The notes under the pieces are model-generated. The model had not been told where the DNA came from and made no database searches. It saw only the letters and a list, made by a program, of their open reading frames with translations. Source: Cudoniella acicularis (taxonomy: Eukaryota > Ascomycota > Leotiomycetes > Helotiales > Helotiaceae). From it: a DNA stretch of 54,400 nt. The position numbers and the translations under genes were made by a program. Each line of letters begins with the position of its first letter. Positions within the stretch are counted from its first letter, which is position 1. The stretch lies in the NCBI GenBank assembly GCA_013054445.1, contig JAAMPI010000185.1:1-54400 (forward strand), given 5' to 3'. Of this stretch, positions 11,438 through 21,390 are shown piece after piece.

Positions 11438-12556
11438 ACGAACGATGTTTTGTCACTCATCAAATTATGCATTTGAATATATTTCAAGGAGATCTGGAGT
11501 TTGGGTAGAAGTTCGTTGTTTTGGTTGGATGGTGGGCGGAAATGGATGGATGGATGAATAAAAAACTCCCTGCTCTTGAGTGAAATTTGAAGATGGCCGG
11601 TCTTTGCTTCTAGATATTTGAGAGTGGTGGGATGTAGATACCATTTGAGCGGTACTTTGAATAAAAGATATTCGTTGCTTTCTAATTGCCTCTCAATCGC
11701 CTGTTTTGTCCTTATGCAATTCTTCCGTCCTCACTATACGAGTTTTGTGGCCACTGCGGTAGTTTGCCTTACTCCAAAAAGAATTCATTTCTCTAGTTTG
11801 CATTTAGAAGAACGGCATAGTTGCCAACACAAGGAAGCAAGCCTTCAGGATAACGAAATTTGCTGTCCGAGCACTCTGCCAATAGCCAATTCCTGTAGGT
11901 CTTGAGTCTATCTCCTTGACCGCTGCTAAGTCATTGTCGCAAGCTCGCCCAAAGGACACTTGAAAGTTTAAAATAGCTATGAGATATAAAATGGTGACTT
12001 TATGCTTCATTCGGCATTTTCTGAGTGCCGGGGACAAACGAAAATCCGAATAAGTTGCTTAGCAGCTTAATAAAAGGTAATATACGCACAGTAGGATAGT
12101 GATTTAGACATATTCAGTAGTTACAGGCTCTTCCGTTAATTTAGTTCTTAACAAGTAATTTATAGTCACTAGAGCTGAGTTATTTTGCTACTGTGAAAAA
12201 TTATGAGTTCAGCTGGATTAAGAACTCGGCGAGCCCGGCGCCCAGAAAATACCCGACTGAGTAATAGAAGTATCTATATAAGCAACGAGCATCGGTGCCA
12301 CATGGTTAGCACGGGATAGGCCGAGGTGCACGATTGTGATAGGCAGAGAGAAGTAAGGATGTAAATTTTGAGTTTAGATTTGTCAAGAATTGGCAATGGG
12401 GTACTGTGAAATTAACAGACTTGCTCGGCTCTCTATAGGCATCAAAGATGATGACGCTATAAAAAGAGTGTGTTCGCTTCCTTTTCAACGTCGTACCCCA
12501 TCCATGACCAGAGCAACAATTCTAATGTTTAGCGAGTAACTTGGCGTGGGAAATAA
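11438..12556. other. Intergenic region with MITE copy B
   Basis: Between ALT1 and the first 2EXR gene, whose 3' end is at 12557. It contains GGATG repeats just after ALT1 (around 11540) and MITE copy B (12003-12263). No coding frame is supported. Confidence 0.55.
12003..12263 (-). mobile_element. MITE copy B (261 bp, inverted orientation)
   Basis: The left end reads TTTTCTGAGTGCCGGGG and the right end GCCCAGAAAATACCCGACTGAGTA. The inner family motif appears as its complement (AGAGCTGAGTTATTTTGCTACTGTG) in the right half, so this copy is inverted relative to copy A. The right end finishes in TA. No open frame. Confidence 0.82.
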
Positions 12557-13355
12557 TCACGCCGTGTGAGGATATTTCTCATCAAGCTCATCCAGCCTGC
12601 GCTTGTTCTCGATTTCAGCAGTCACCAACTTCTGTTTCGCATCTCTCAAGCGTGTCAATTTTTCCGTACTCGAATTCTCCTCGTCGGTATCAATGAACTC
12701 GAAATTTCCGGGGGTTGGAGAATTCTCTTTACGAAAATACAATAGAAACTCAGTTCTGCCGGGATGAGATTCAAGAGTGTGAAGGACAGACGTTGTGGCG
12801 ACGTTGATCGCGCGAGACAGCACTAGGCAATAATACCGCAAGCTTTCGTATGCTTTGAATGAGTAAGACCCCATGAGACATGCGCGGTCAACCTTATAGT
12901 TAAACCAGATTTCACTTTGTACTTTAAACCTGATGTTTTCATCCGACCACTCAATTTTTACCCCAAATTCCTCTCTGTAGTGCTTCCAAGCAATCTTTTC
13001 GGCATTTTTACATGCGAGAAGAATACCTAGCAAAGGCTGTGTGGATGTGAATCTGAAAATTTCGTGGCGGATTTTCGCGTCATGTGGATCGTCGTCCCAT
13101 CTGTAGTTCAGGGTTCCAATCTTTCGCGCCCGTTATAAGCAAGGAATTAGCACTGAAGTTTTCGGGAGGAGAAAGGAATTGAGAGGATGAATGTCCTCTC
13201 GAGCGTTTAGGAGAGGATAATGCATAGGGGGGTAAACAAAGAGATGGGTTAATTACGAAATCGATGTTGCGAGGTATGTTCGCAACCTCTTTCCAGATCA
13301 TGCTTTGAATTTCCTTTGGAAAGCGCGGAAAGCAGGTAAAGGTAGGCTTAGACAT
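12557..13355 (-). CDS. 2EXR-domain protein (short paralogue)
   Basis: Two exons on the minus strand: 13257-13355 (33 codons) and 12557-13120, joined across a 136-nt intron (GTAATT donor, GAAAG acceptor, CTAAT branch point), 220 residues. The N-terminus TFTCFPRFPKEIQSMIWKEV is the signature of the fungal 2EXR domain (F-box-like, function unknown). Downstream, FRFTSTQPLLGILLACKNAE and the KVDRACLMGSYSFKAYESL region align with the neighbouring gene at 14156-14974, so the two are paralogues. The C-terminus is charged and helical. It is about 50 residues shorter than its neighbour, mainly in the segment after the first domain and at the C-terminus. Expression and function are unknown; this family is large and variable in Leotiomycetes. 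Confidence 0.72.
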
Positions 13356-14155
13356 AATTGAAACAAGAATGGTATCGAAAAGATTGAGATATTGCTGTAA
13401 TGTTTAGAAGAATACCAAACTGATCTCGTAAAAGAGTTGAGTGTTTGGTTCGGATGGAAATCGAGACGCCAAAAGTATTCCTCAGAAAGACCAAAAGGCG
13501 CTACTATGAACAAGTCAGCAATGTACATTATTAGGATGCTGGTACTTCTTACCTTTTTATACCCTCTCAATTCAAGTTGAGGAGAGGGAGTGAAGTGAAG
13601 TGGAAACAGATGCTGAGATGACGGGGAAGGCGGCCAACATAAACCAAATGTTGGATCACTTTGCGCTAGCTTCATTTGGTCGACCTGAATACTTGTATCT
13701 AAGTGCTACTTTCAACCACTTCTCTAATTCATGCCTTGAAAGTAAAATCAGCTGAAAGCCCGTCCGAAACATTGCTCAGATAGACGATACTGTTCAATAT
13801 AGGAGTAGTAGAGGCTATGGTTTAGGGGAAGAAAACTGGTAACTAACTGGTCTTACTGGTCAAGGTAAACAATTGATCTCTAAATCTTCTCTAAGCTAAA
13901 TTCGTATAAACTCTATAAACTAAAAACACATGTTCCTGTAAATGATGGATCGATGAATATGTTCAGCTCTGTCTACTGAAAGTTGGCAAGTCTTCACCAA
14001 GACGAAAAGATCAAGTTATTATTCAAGTCGTGTGACTGTACATAAGGCTCTGCTATTAGCACTCACTGAGAGAGGTAACGCCTGATAACATATCTAAGTT
14101 TTCGTGGATGTGCAACGAAAGAGTAAAGGAATAGCCCACCATATAGAGCCTCTCT
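13356..14155. other. Intergenic region between the two 2EXR paralogues
   Basis: About 800 bases of A/T-rich sequence. It should hold the promoter of the short 2EXR gene and the 3' region of the longer one. I see no coding frame, repeat or RNA gene. Confidence 0.5.
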
Positions 14156-14974
14156 TTAGCGCTGCACCCCATCGACCACAATAGCCACCAGCTTTATCTC
14201 TGGAGTACCAAGCCCAGAGCCGAGATCCTTAGGAGGTTTCATACCCGCTTTTTCAAATCGTCTCCTCTCACCCGCTCTCCAGTCTTCTTCCCAAGCTTCA
14301 ACTTTGCTAAGTATCGTTTTCTTAGCATCAACCAGGGCCTGCCACTCTTCCGGGTTTGTCGCGTCCTCTGTTATCCCAACAAATTCGAATTGGCCAGGAC
14401 TATCAAATTCTTCTCTGCAATGGTACAAAAGAATTTCTTCATGTATCTCATTGGCCCAACCAAATATTTTTTCAATGGGACCTGGCAGATGGCTGCGGCT
14501 TGGCTTCACATAAATATTAACAGCGCAAGAAGGTGGCGCATCACTGCACCACATCTCCAAATGTGCATCAGACCCATATCGTCCCATTGGGCAGATCCGG
14601 TCAGCATTGAAGTTCCGTAGAATTGTCCCTGGGGTTGTGATCTTGATGTCCATATTATTTATATCGTAATAATGGCCAAAACTTCGTCTGTAGTATTTCT
14701 TTCCAATGGCATACGACTCCTTATTTACAAGCAGAATTGCAGGTATTGGCTGAGTCGAGACGAATTTAAAAAGCTCTATATCAGACGCAGGCCCTCGAGC
14801 TTCCCACTGCCATGAGGCATGCCCAATAACTTTGGACCAAACATCTAGGTTCCGCGGTAGATTGGCGACTTGCCCCCATATCATCAGACGAACTTCCAAA
14901 GGTAGCTTCGGGAAGCATGTGAATGTACGGCAGGGTAGGCCGGTGGAGGACTCGGTGTTTGTGCTGGACGTCAT
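14156..14974 (-). CDS. 2EXR-domain protein
   Basis: Single-exon gene of 272 residues with an ATG start and TAA stop. Residues ~16-40 (RTFTCFPKLPLEVRLMIWGQ) form the 2EXR signature, followed by PIPAILLVNKESYAIGKKYY, the usual second block in which a central region of the domain ends. The middle contains NADRICPMGRYGSDAHLEMW, shared with the paralogue at 12557-13355. The tail has a charged helical stretch (KVEAWEEDWRAGERRRFEK). The family has no established biochemical role. The two genes lie in the same orientation 800 bases apart, which fits a tandem duplication followed by divergence, including an intron present only in the shorter copy. Confidence 0.8.
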   Translation of the reverse strand: MTSSTNTESSTGLPCRTFTCFPKLPLEVRLMIWGQVANLPRNLDVWSKVIGHASWQWEARGPASDIELFKFVSTQPIPAILLVNKESYAIGKKYYRRSFGHYYDINNMDIKITTPGTILRNFNADRICPMGRYGSDAHLEMWCSDAPPSCAVNIYVKPSRSHLPGPIEKIFGWANEIHEEILLYHCREEFDSPGQFEFVGITEDATNPEEWQALVDAKKTILSKVEAWEEDWRAGERRRFEKAGMKPPKDLGSGLGTPEIKLVAIVVDGVQR

Positions 14975-15438
14975 AGCGGTTAACGGGAGCGGCTTTCGAT
15001 GGCTAGTTGGATCAAGGTTTTTCGCTGATGTGCCTGGATATGTCAGCTAAGTTGTTCCAAAAATTCGAATACAAGTAGAGATTCCTCACCGATAAACAAT
15101 TCCTGAGCTCAATGAATGAAGTGGGTGCAGTTGGCATGTCGCGGCTCGTGAACAGCCTGGAAAGCTTTAAATCCGGTGATATGTAATCACAAGCTAGCTA
15201 TAAATGGCATATCCGTGCCTCGGCCATGTGTGGTGGGGCTTGCAGGGCTTCAACTCCCGACATCTGCAACCTCGGCCTTCAAATTAGCCTCCGGATCACA
15301 AGCATCGTCGGCGGCCCAAACTTCAACGATCTCGAACTCACTCTCCTCACCCTTCTTAAAGTTAATCCTTTTCAATCCATCAACCATACAAAACCTCTTG
15401 AACTTGATTATTATTCTTTGGCTTTAAGCGCAATCAAA
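14975..15438. other. Divergent promoter region of the 2EXR gene and PEX11
   Basis: The 2EXR gene runs leftward and PEX11 rightward from this 464-base gap. A TATAAAT box lies at 15199-15205 and the last ~100 bases are C/T-rich before the PEX11 ATG. The frame that extends PEX11 upstream to 15226 lacks an ATG before 15439. Confidence 0.5.
15199..15205 (+). promoter_or_regulatory. TATA-like box upstream of PEX11
   Basis: TATAAAT, 234 bases upstream of the PEX11 start codon. The distance would imply a ~200-base leader. Weak evidence. Confidence 0.25.
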
Positions 15439-16191
15439 ATGGTCGCCGACGCCCTTGTCTACCATCCCTCTGTGGCACACTATCTTAAGTACCTGTCAAC
15501 CACCATTGGTCGCGATAAACTCCTACGAACCCTTCAATACTTCTCCCGCTTCTACGCCTGGTATCTCTTCCGCACGAATGGCACGCCCGCCGAGATTGCA
15601 CCTTTCGAAGCCATCAAGAAACAATTCGGTTTAGCACGCAAATTGATGCGCGTGGGGAAGAATATTGAGCACTTTAAAGCCGCTGCTATTGCTGCAGACT
15701 CGAAGACCTTGGATCCGATAGTGAAATACTGTGCGGTGGGAAGGCAATTGGGATATGCTGGTTATCTGACATTCGATGCGGTAACAGTTTTGGATGCTCT
15801 CGGGGTTAGGAAGAGCGAATCAACCAAAAGACTTCAAAAAGAGGCATACCGGTGTTGGATGATTGGCTTGCTCTTCAGTACTATGAGTGGGGTATACTCG
15901 TTGTACAATTTGAGGCAGCAGCAGGCCAAAGTTGATAAGAAGGACGGAGAGGGAGTGGTCGCCGCCAAAAGAATTGAGAAGTATATCAAACCATGCGTTT
16001 TGCAATTTATGATCTAACTTTGTCATAGGGAGCGTGCTGCGATCAACCTTCAACTTCTTTCCGACCTTTGTGATCTCACTGTCCCAACCTCAGCAATTGG
16101 ATTGACAAGCTTTGATGATGGCTTCGTTGGATTGGCCGGAACAGTGAGCAGTTTGATTGGCGTATACAGCCAATGGAAGAAGACAGCGTAG
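15439..16191 (+). CDS. PEX11: Peroxisomal membrane protein PEX11
   Basis: Two exons, 15439-15980 and 16029-16191 (intron 48 nt), encode 234 residues, the usual PEX11 length. The N-terminal amphipathic region contains VYHPSVAHYLKYLSTTIGRDKLLRTLQYFSRFYAWYL-type sequence, the hallmark of the family (here residues ~7-40), and the protein ends with a hydrophobic GLAGTVSSLIGVYSQWKKTA segment. PEX11 bends and elongates the peroxisomal membrane before Dnm1-dependent fission. The intron is needed: without it the protein would stop after YIKPCVLQFMI. The start was set at the first ATG, which gives the canonical MVADALVYHPSV terminus. Confidence 0.93.
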
Positions 16192-17461
16192 GTTCTTAGA
16201 ATACTGCAGTGGCCGGTAGTTGTTTGGGGACATATCCTGCACAAAATTGTTGGTCAAGTTGTATGTAAGTTGGGGACCTGGATTTCCGAGCACGTCGTTT
16301 TCAAGGCGCTTTGGCAGAAGCAACAAAATTGCATTCTCTTCATCGCTGAACATTTGCGGTTTCAAAAAAAAATTTAAAAATCGAAATCATCTACTCTAGT
16401 CAACGTATCACTCCTAGAAAGAAAAATCCCTTTAGGAATATTGAACAAATGTGTCAACTACTACCGCCGAGAAAGCTGGCGGGGTCAGTGTTTGGCAGTC
16501 ACAATGGAGTGCATTCTTACCTTTGACATTTCAAATATCAACGTGTGTGGGGGCTTCGCCTTGCTTTTCTTTAGTTTCTCTCACAGAAAACAGGAGTCAA
16601 CTGGTGGAACTGGTCAGAAAGTGCAGTTGAAGCTTTAGAGCGCTATACACACTATCCACAAGCAAAGAGAAAATACTATCCGCTACTGTCTCCATTCCCT
16701 AAATCACAGCGAACACTACTACTATCCTTCCCCTGGTTCATTAGCTATTTTGCCACTTTGTTGCCACTTTATCACCACGCCTAAGCACTCTACCTATAAT
16801 TCCACTATACCTTTCTTCACCTCTATAGCCAGCACTATTGAAGGCATGTATTATTTAATTCTAGGGCTCGCGCAACGCTACGAAAAGTAGGGAAGAAGGA
16901 AGAGGGCCCTCTACTAAGTAATATTGTCGAAGGAAAAGGATATATGAAAATCTAAAAGTATGCACTTAAATATTCGTGGGAATAACTTCAATTGTATTAG
17001 TTTTACCTTTCTAGGCGATTTTGGACAATAATCAGGTGCCTGGTGGAAAGAGAAGTGGGGTGCTAGACGGTATCGCAATAATGGTAATAAAGTGGCAAAA
17101 TAGTAAGTGAACTACTGTAAGGGGGGGGATAGTATATAGCAGTTAGAGACTTATCACACGGTCTTGGAGTGGCTTTCATCAAATGTCTTCGCCTCTAAGC
17201 TTGCTATACCATTGGCTGACATTAAACATAATACATCACGTGTTGATGGAACGATTTGCTTCCCCACCGGATAAATACAAGCTGACATCCAACTCACACT
17301 GCATACCAGGCACGCCCTTCAAAAGCCTCTGTTACGCACTAAGTATCAGATGACAATAACATGACCCCAGTTTAAAAAGCGGTTAACTTTCACGGTCATA
17401 CAAGCAAACAGAGAACCGTTCCACTTTCCAAATATTAGAATAACTTCAAAAGAGGCCCAAA
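16192..17461. other. Intergenic region with a long inverted repeat
   Basis: About 1.27 kb without a supported gene. It carries inverted arms at 16718-16759 and 17085-17136 (listed separately) and ends in the PhyH-gene leader. A frame at 16441-16638 lacks a recognisable domain. Confidence 0.5.
16718..17136. repeat. Inverted repeat with ~42-nt arms (possible second MITE family)
   Basis: The left arm contains GTTCATTAGCTATTTTGCCA and the right arm (17085-17136) contains its imperfect complement TGGCAAAATAGTAAGTGAAC, each next to a C- or G-run with a CTATCC/GGATAG core. The left arm also has a direct doubling of TTGCCACTTT. About 330 bases separate the arms and have no coding frame. The ends of any element and a target duplication could not be fixed. 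Confidence 0.5.
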
Positions 17462-18684
17462 ATGGGGAGTTTATCCCAGGCAACAGCAACAGCCCCAGAT
17501 TCCGATTTCACACTTACAGAAACTCAAAAAGCCCAATTTCTCGAACGCGGGTACGTCAAAATTCCGGCTTGCTTCACCCGCGCCCAAGCTGCGGACTTCA
17601 CTTCCAAGATCTGGACCCGCCTTGGCAAATCACCCACTGATAAATCAACATGGGGTGATATCGAGAGGATCAATATGGCCTGGCATCTCCATGTTCCTGC
17701 AGAAAAGTTCGCACCGAAAGCTTGGAGTGCTATGTGTCAATTACTTGGTGGTGAGGATAAGATTCAGGAGGGGATGTTTAGGAGTTGGAGTGATGGATTT
17801 ATTGTTAATTTTGGGAGGGATGAATTTGATGGGATGAGTAAAGAAGATATGGAGAAATCTAGTCTAAGGGATCTGGATGGTTGGCATAATGATGGAGATT
17901 TCTTTGTCCATTTTTGTAAGTACTTCAAGTTTTGCTCGAATTTCATTTATGGGCATGTATTGTCATAACTCGATTGCCGTTTCCTTTCCGGTCACTTACG
18001 ATTAATTGCGAGCGAGTTTCCATAGTTCGGAACTTTCGGATCAAAAGGAAAGCATGACCTTGGCTCTGACTCTATTTAGTGGATAGTCCTGAACAAGCAC
18101 TCCTCGTTATTCCTTTATGGAGTGACATCGAGCCCCATGGTGGAGGGACAGCACTCGCTTGTGACGGAATAAAACACATCGCACAATATATGGTACCGTC
18201 CCTCTTATCGCCTCTTAAAAAAACATTGCTAATTATGCTCAAGTACGAGCACCCAGAAGGTGTCACTCCGTGGATGCGGTCTCTGAACGATCCCACACAC
18301 AGCAGTTACGAGGGCAGAGAATTTTGGCAAGCACTCGCAGCTGACAAAACCAAAATCTCGGATGACTGCTTCGTGGAAGCAACGGGCCAGATTGGAGATG
18401 TTTACCTCTTACATCCTTTTATGCTCCACTCGGCATCCAGGAACTATTTGCGTATTCCCCGAATTATAACGAACCCCCCTGTATCTCTGAAAGAGCCGTT
18501 CAAACTGTGGAGGGAGGATGGAAATTATAGCTTAGTGGAGCAAAAGACTCTGAAGGATCTTGGGAAACCGGAAGGTATAAAAGACTGGAAGATAACTAAA
18601 GAGAGGATGGGGTGGGTGTCAAACAGGGTAAAAAGGCAGGAGAAAATGAGGGAACAGGAGAGGTTGAGGTTGGGTGGTGTCTAG
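17462..18684 (+). CDS. Phytanoyl-CoA dioxygenase (PhyH) family Fe(II)/2-oxoglutarate oxygenase
   Basis: Three exons, 17462-17915, 18080-18192 and 18244-18684, give 335 residues. The 51-nt second intron is in frame but its removal restores HIAQYMYEHPEGV, the family-like continuity. The iron ligands H142 and D144 are visible in DGWHNDGDFF; the distal histidine is probably in LLHPFMLHSASRN, followed by an arginine-rich IPRIITNPPVSL strand. An early segment, ERGYVKIPACFTRAQAADF, is typical of PhyH-fold N-termini. These enzymes hydroxylate diverse substrates, from phytanoyl-CoA to secondary metabolites. No neighbouring biosynthetic genes suggest a substrate. No C-terminal peroxisome signal is present (ends LRLGGV). 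Confidence 0.83.
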
Positions 18685-18714
18685 TAAGTCTTGTTCTGCA
18701 AATCCTAAAGAAAT

Positions 18715-18945
18715 TATTTGGTTGGGTTTTTTTTTGAGCACCGGGCTCCTTGATCGACATATCTGTGCAGTGTTGACGTATCACAGGAGCAAGATCACTC
18801 AGCTTTGTCAAACGAAGTGTTCAGAAGGCGTGTATTTCGAGATGAAAACATAAAATTCAAATTCACTGCAATACTTGTGAGTAGATATACTACTGTGAGT
18901 ACCCTTCCTCCACGAGGTAGGGCACGAGAAAATGATCAGTGTCCG
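18715..18945 (+). mobile_element. MITE copy G (degenerate)
   Basis: It lies 30 bases after the PhyH stop. The left end reads TATTTGGTTGGGT, three C-to-T differences from the family's TACTCGGTCGGGT, then TTTGAGCACCGGG. The inner motif ATCACTCAGCTTTGTCAAA and a later CTACTGTGAGTA match copies D and F. The right end (GGGCACGAGAAAATGAT) is decayed, so the end coordinate is approximate. Confidence 0.55.
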
Positions 18946-18980
18946 AAATCTCCAGGCTCAAGACCATGAGACATTCTCTC

Positions 18981-19604
18981 TCATATATCCCTATCACCTT
19001 CCTCTCCAACTTGCTCCTGGGTCTCGCCCCCAGCTACCGCATAGCCCAATATCTTAATAGTCTCCACACAATGAACCCCAGCTGCCCAGATACCCCACAG
19101 ATTATCCACCACATTATCAACGATATTATTCTCAATCCAAAAATTAATCCTATGCTGCCAGTCCTCCGATATTCCAATGTACCACCCCGAGAGCACGCCC
19201 ACGACTCCCATAAAATAGTGATGCCACCTGAATTCTTCACCCTCCCCAACCAATGACCACCCGAGCGACGCTTCTCCATAAACTTTCAATCCTCCCAACA
19301 GAGGCCGATCAGCGCCCCAAAGACACGCTCGAAATACTTGATAATGGGTATAGACCGTATGGTGGAAGAGAGCACAAGCGGGAATGCCGTAGACTACCAT
19401 GTCGAAAAACACCCGCATTCGTTGCTCTCTGTCCCGCCGACCGTCTCTTAGATATCCGTATCGCACTCCATAGTAGTTGAAGCCGGCAAATGCAAGTATA
19501 TGATAGAAGAATACAAAGAATATCGCTTTATTGAACAAATAATTCAAGAATGGTCTTGGTGTCTTGTTGGGGAGTGAAAGAATGAATCCGTCGAGTGAGT
19601 CCAT
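18981..19604 (-). CDS. Unrecognised membrane protein, 207 residues
   Basis: Uninterrupted frame with an ATG start. I do not recognise the family. Hydrophobic stretches at about residues 24-46 (YLFNKAIFFVFFYHILAFAG), 66-85 (VFFDMVVYGIPACALFHHTV), 125-145 (HYFMGVVGVLSGWYIGI) and 165-190 (VVDNLWGIWAAGVHCVETIK) suggest three or four membrane helices, with many aromatic residues. The tail is acidic (GGETQEQVGEEGDRDI). It converges on the PhyH gene with MITE copy G between them. Composition and length fit a real gene, but an antisense frame also exists, so this remains a hypothetical protein. Confidence 0.6.
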   Translation of the reverse strand: MDSLDGFILSLPNKTPRPFLNYLFNKAIFFVFFYHILAFAGFNYYGVRYGYLRDGRRDREQRMRVFFDMVVYGIPACALFHHTVYTHYQVFRACLWGADRPLLGGLKVYGEASLGWSLVGEGEEFRWHHYFMGVVGVLSGWYIGISEDWQHRINFWIENNIVDNVVDNLWGIWAAGVHCVETIKILGYAVAGGETQEQVGEEGDRDI

Positions 19605-21390
19605 TGTGTATTTCGTTTTTCGCTGGGGGTTTGACTATATGCTTGGAGGTTGTTGAAATCCGATAGTGAGAGCTGGAACGAAGACGAAGTCTTTTGTGTT
19701 GGAGTAATTGGGCTATATTCAGGCGTCTAATCCTAAGATATAGCGTAGTCCTTTTTCCTCTGGCAAATAATTCGAAGTGATCGTTAGAACTGTTCTAGTC
19801 TGTCTTGTTTTCAACCAGAGGAGATGGGTTCTTACAGATCAAGAAGAAAAGCCAACGAGAATTCCGCTGACATTAAAATGCCAATGAATATAAACCAGAA
19901 TTCAATTATGTTGAAATTATTACGAGTTAATTTACCTTCTAAAACCTGCCTATTGTTGTTAGCGTTGTGGATTTGGTTGGCTTCCCCTTCGGTCCCAAGA
20001 ACGAGGATTTAGAGATGTCAGAATTACACCTTGCTAGTGTAGGTATTGAGCATGGGAACTGCATAGCATTTAAGAAAGAACAATCTTCTTGTATGTGTAA
20101 ATGGCATAATGATTTTTTGTAAATTTTGTTTCAGTCAAATTCCGAGTATAAATTGTCCTCGCAAGTGTTTAAACCTGCCATTAAATGAAAGTCACATCCA
20201 CAATGTTATATTTAAAGGTAGTGAGAACACAGACAGGTCTAACCAATCTAAATATTTATTTTATGTAAGAACGATTAATTTTTCTTATATGAGTAGTTTT
20301 CATGGACGAAGTATGTTCATACACCTCGTAAGAATTATATTCCGTCCACGGTCGATCTGCGAGCTACTAATTTTAGACTTCTTAAACACTTTAAAATATT
20401 TGCGTAGCAGTGATTTAGATTAATTAGAAACTCTTTTGTTATAAGAATGTTAATAGCTTTAGAAAATATTTTGTCATCGTTTTTTCAACATTTTTTAGAA
20501 TTCGCGTAAATAAATGAGGTTTGGTGCAAATGGCACGCGCGACAGCCGCATTGGAATCTCGACTTTGACGGTCAATGTGTTTGTACCATAACTGCTGGAC
20601 AGTTAAAGAATTTTTGGTGAGTAAAAATCTAGGGTAGACATTAATCCCCAATTTAGTGTACCAGATTTCCTCGGTTTGATTTGGCCCCCAAAGGCCGTAA
20701 TAATACACCATAATAACGAAATTACCTAGAGACTCATTGGGTAAAAATCTATACACGTGTCGCCTTTCGATCAATGTGAAATAAGCTTCTTGCTGTGAGA
20801 TTCACGAGAGTCTCTCTAGCTGTGAGCAAATAGATTTGGAAAACCCAGGTTTTCGTCTATCCCATAGACCGAGATTGCTGAAATAATGCCATAGTTGACT
20901 TTTGATTCGCTCTTACTTATTAAAAACTGGATAAAAAGGTTACTTGGAGGCCTTGAAATAAATATAAAACCCACGAGTGAGGAAAAATCATTTCGCTGTA
21001 CCTTCCAGGTTCCGCCTCGCGAAGTCCCCCTGAACACTTAAAGATAGCTAAATAACGGCACACTCAAGAGAACAAATAATTGGCTGGAACAGAACAACAG
21101 ACTGATGATTTGAAGTGTTTATCTTTGTAAGAAACTGTTATTATAATATAGTGTTTACCTTCGGAACCGTTGTGAGTAATCCTTGGGCATAAACCGGAAA
21201 CCGGTCAGAAGAACCCCCGACGACTGGTCAAATTTTAACACAAAACACCCCCCTGATGATTCCCTTGGTCGAGAAGAAACACTAACGAGTACTAATCAGT
21301 TTTAAAAGCTTTCAGAGCCCTCATCGCAATCTCACAAAACCCGCAAGGCCGATATTATCGTTACCGTAGATGCCGATGACCGACCCGACT

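Noticed and set aside
15226..15438. 71-codon upstream extension of PEX11
   Set aside because: It has no ATG start (begins with a non-ATG codon) and the family starts at the MVADALVYHPSV terminus.
17462..18684. Secondary-metabolite cluster around the PhyH and FAD monooxygenase genes
   Set aside because: No polyketide synthase, NRPS, terpene synthase or cluster transporter is near either gene, and they are 29 kb apart among housekeeping genes.
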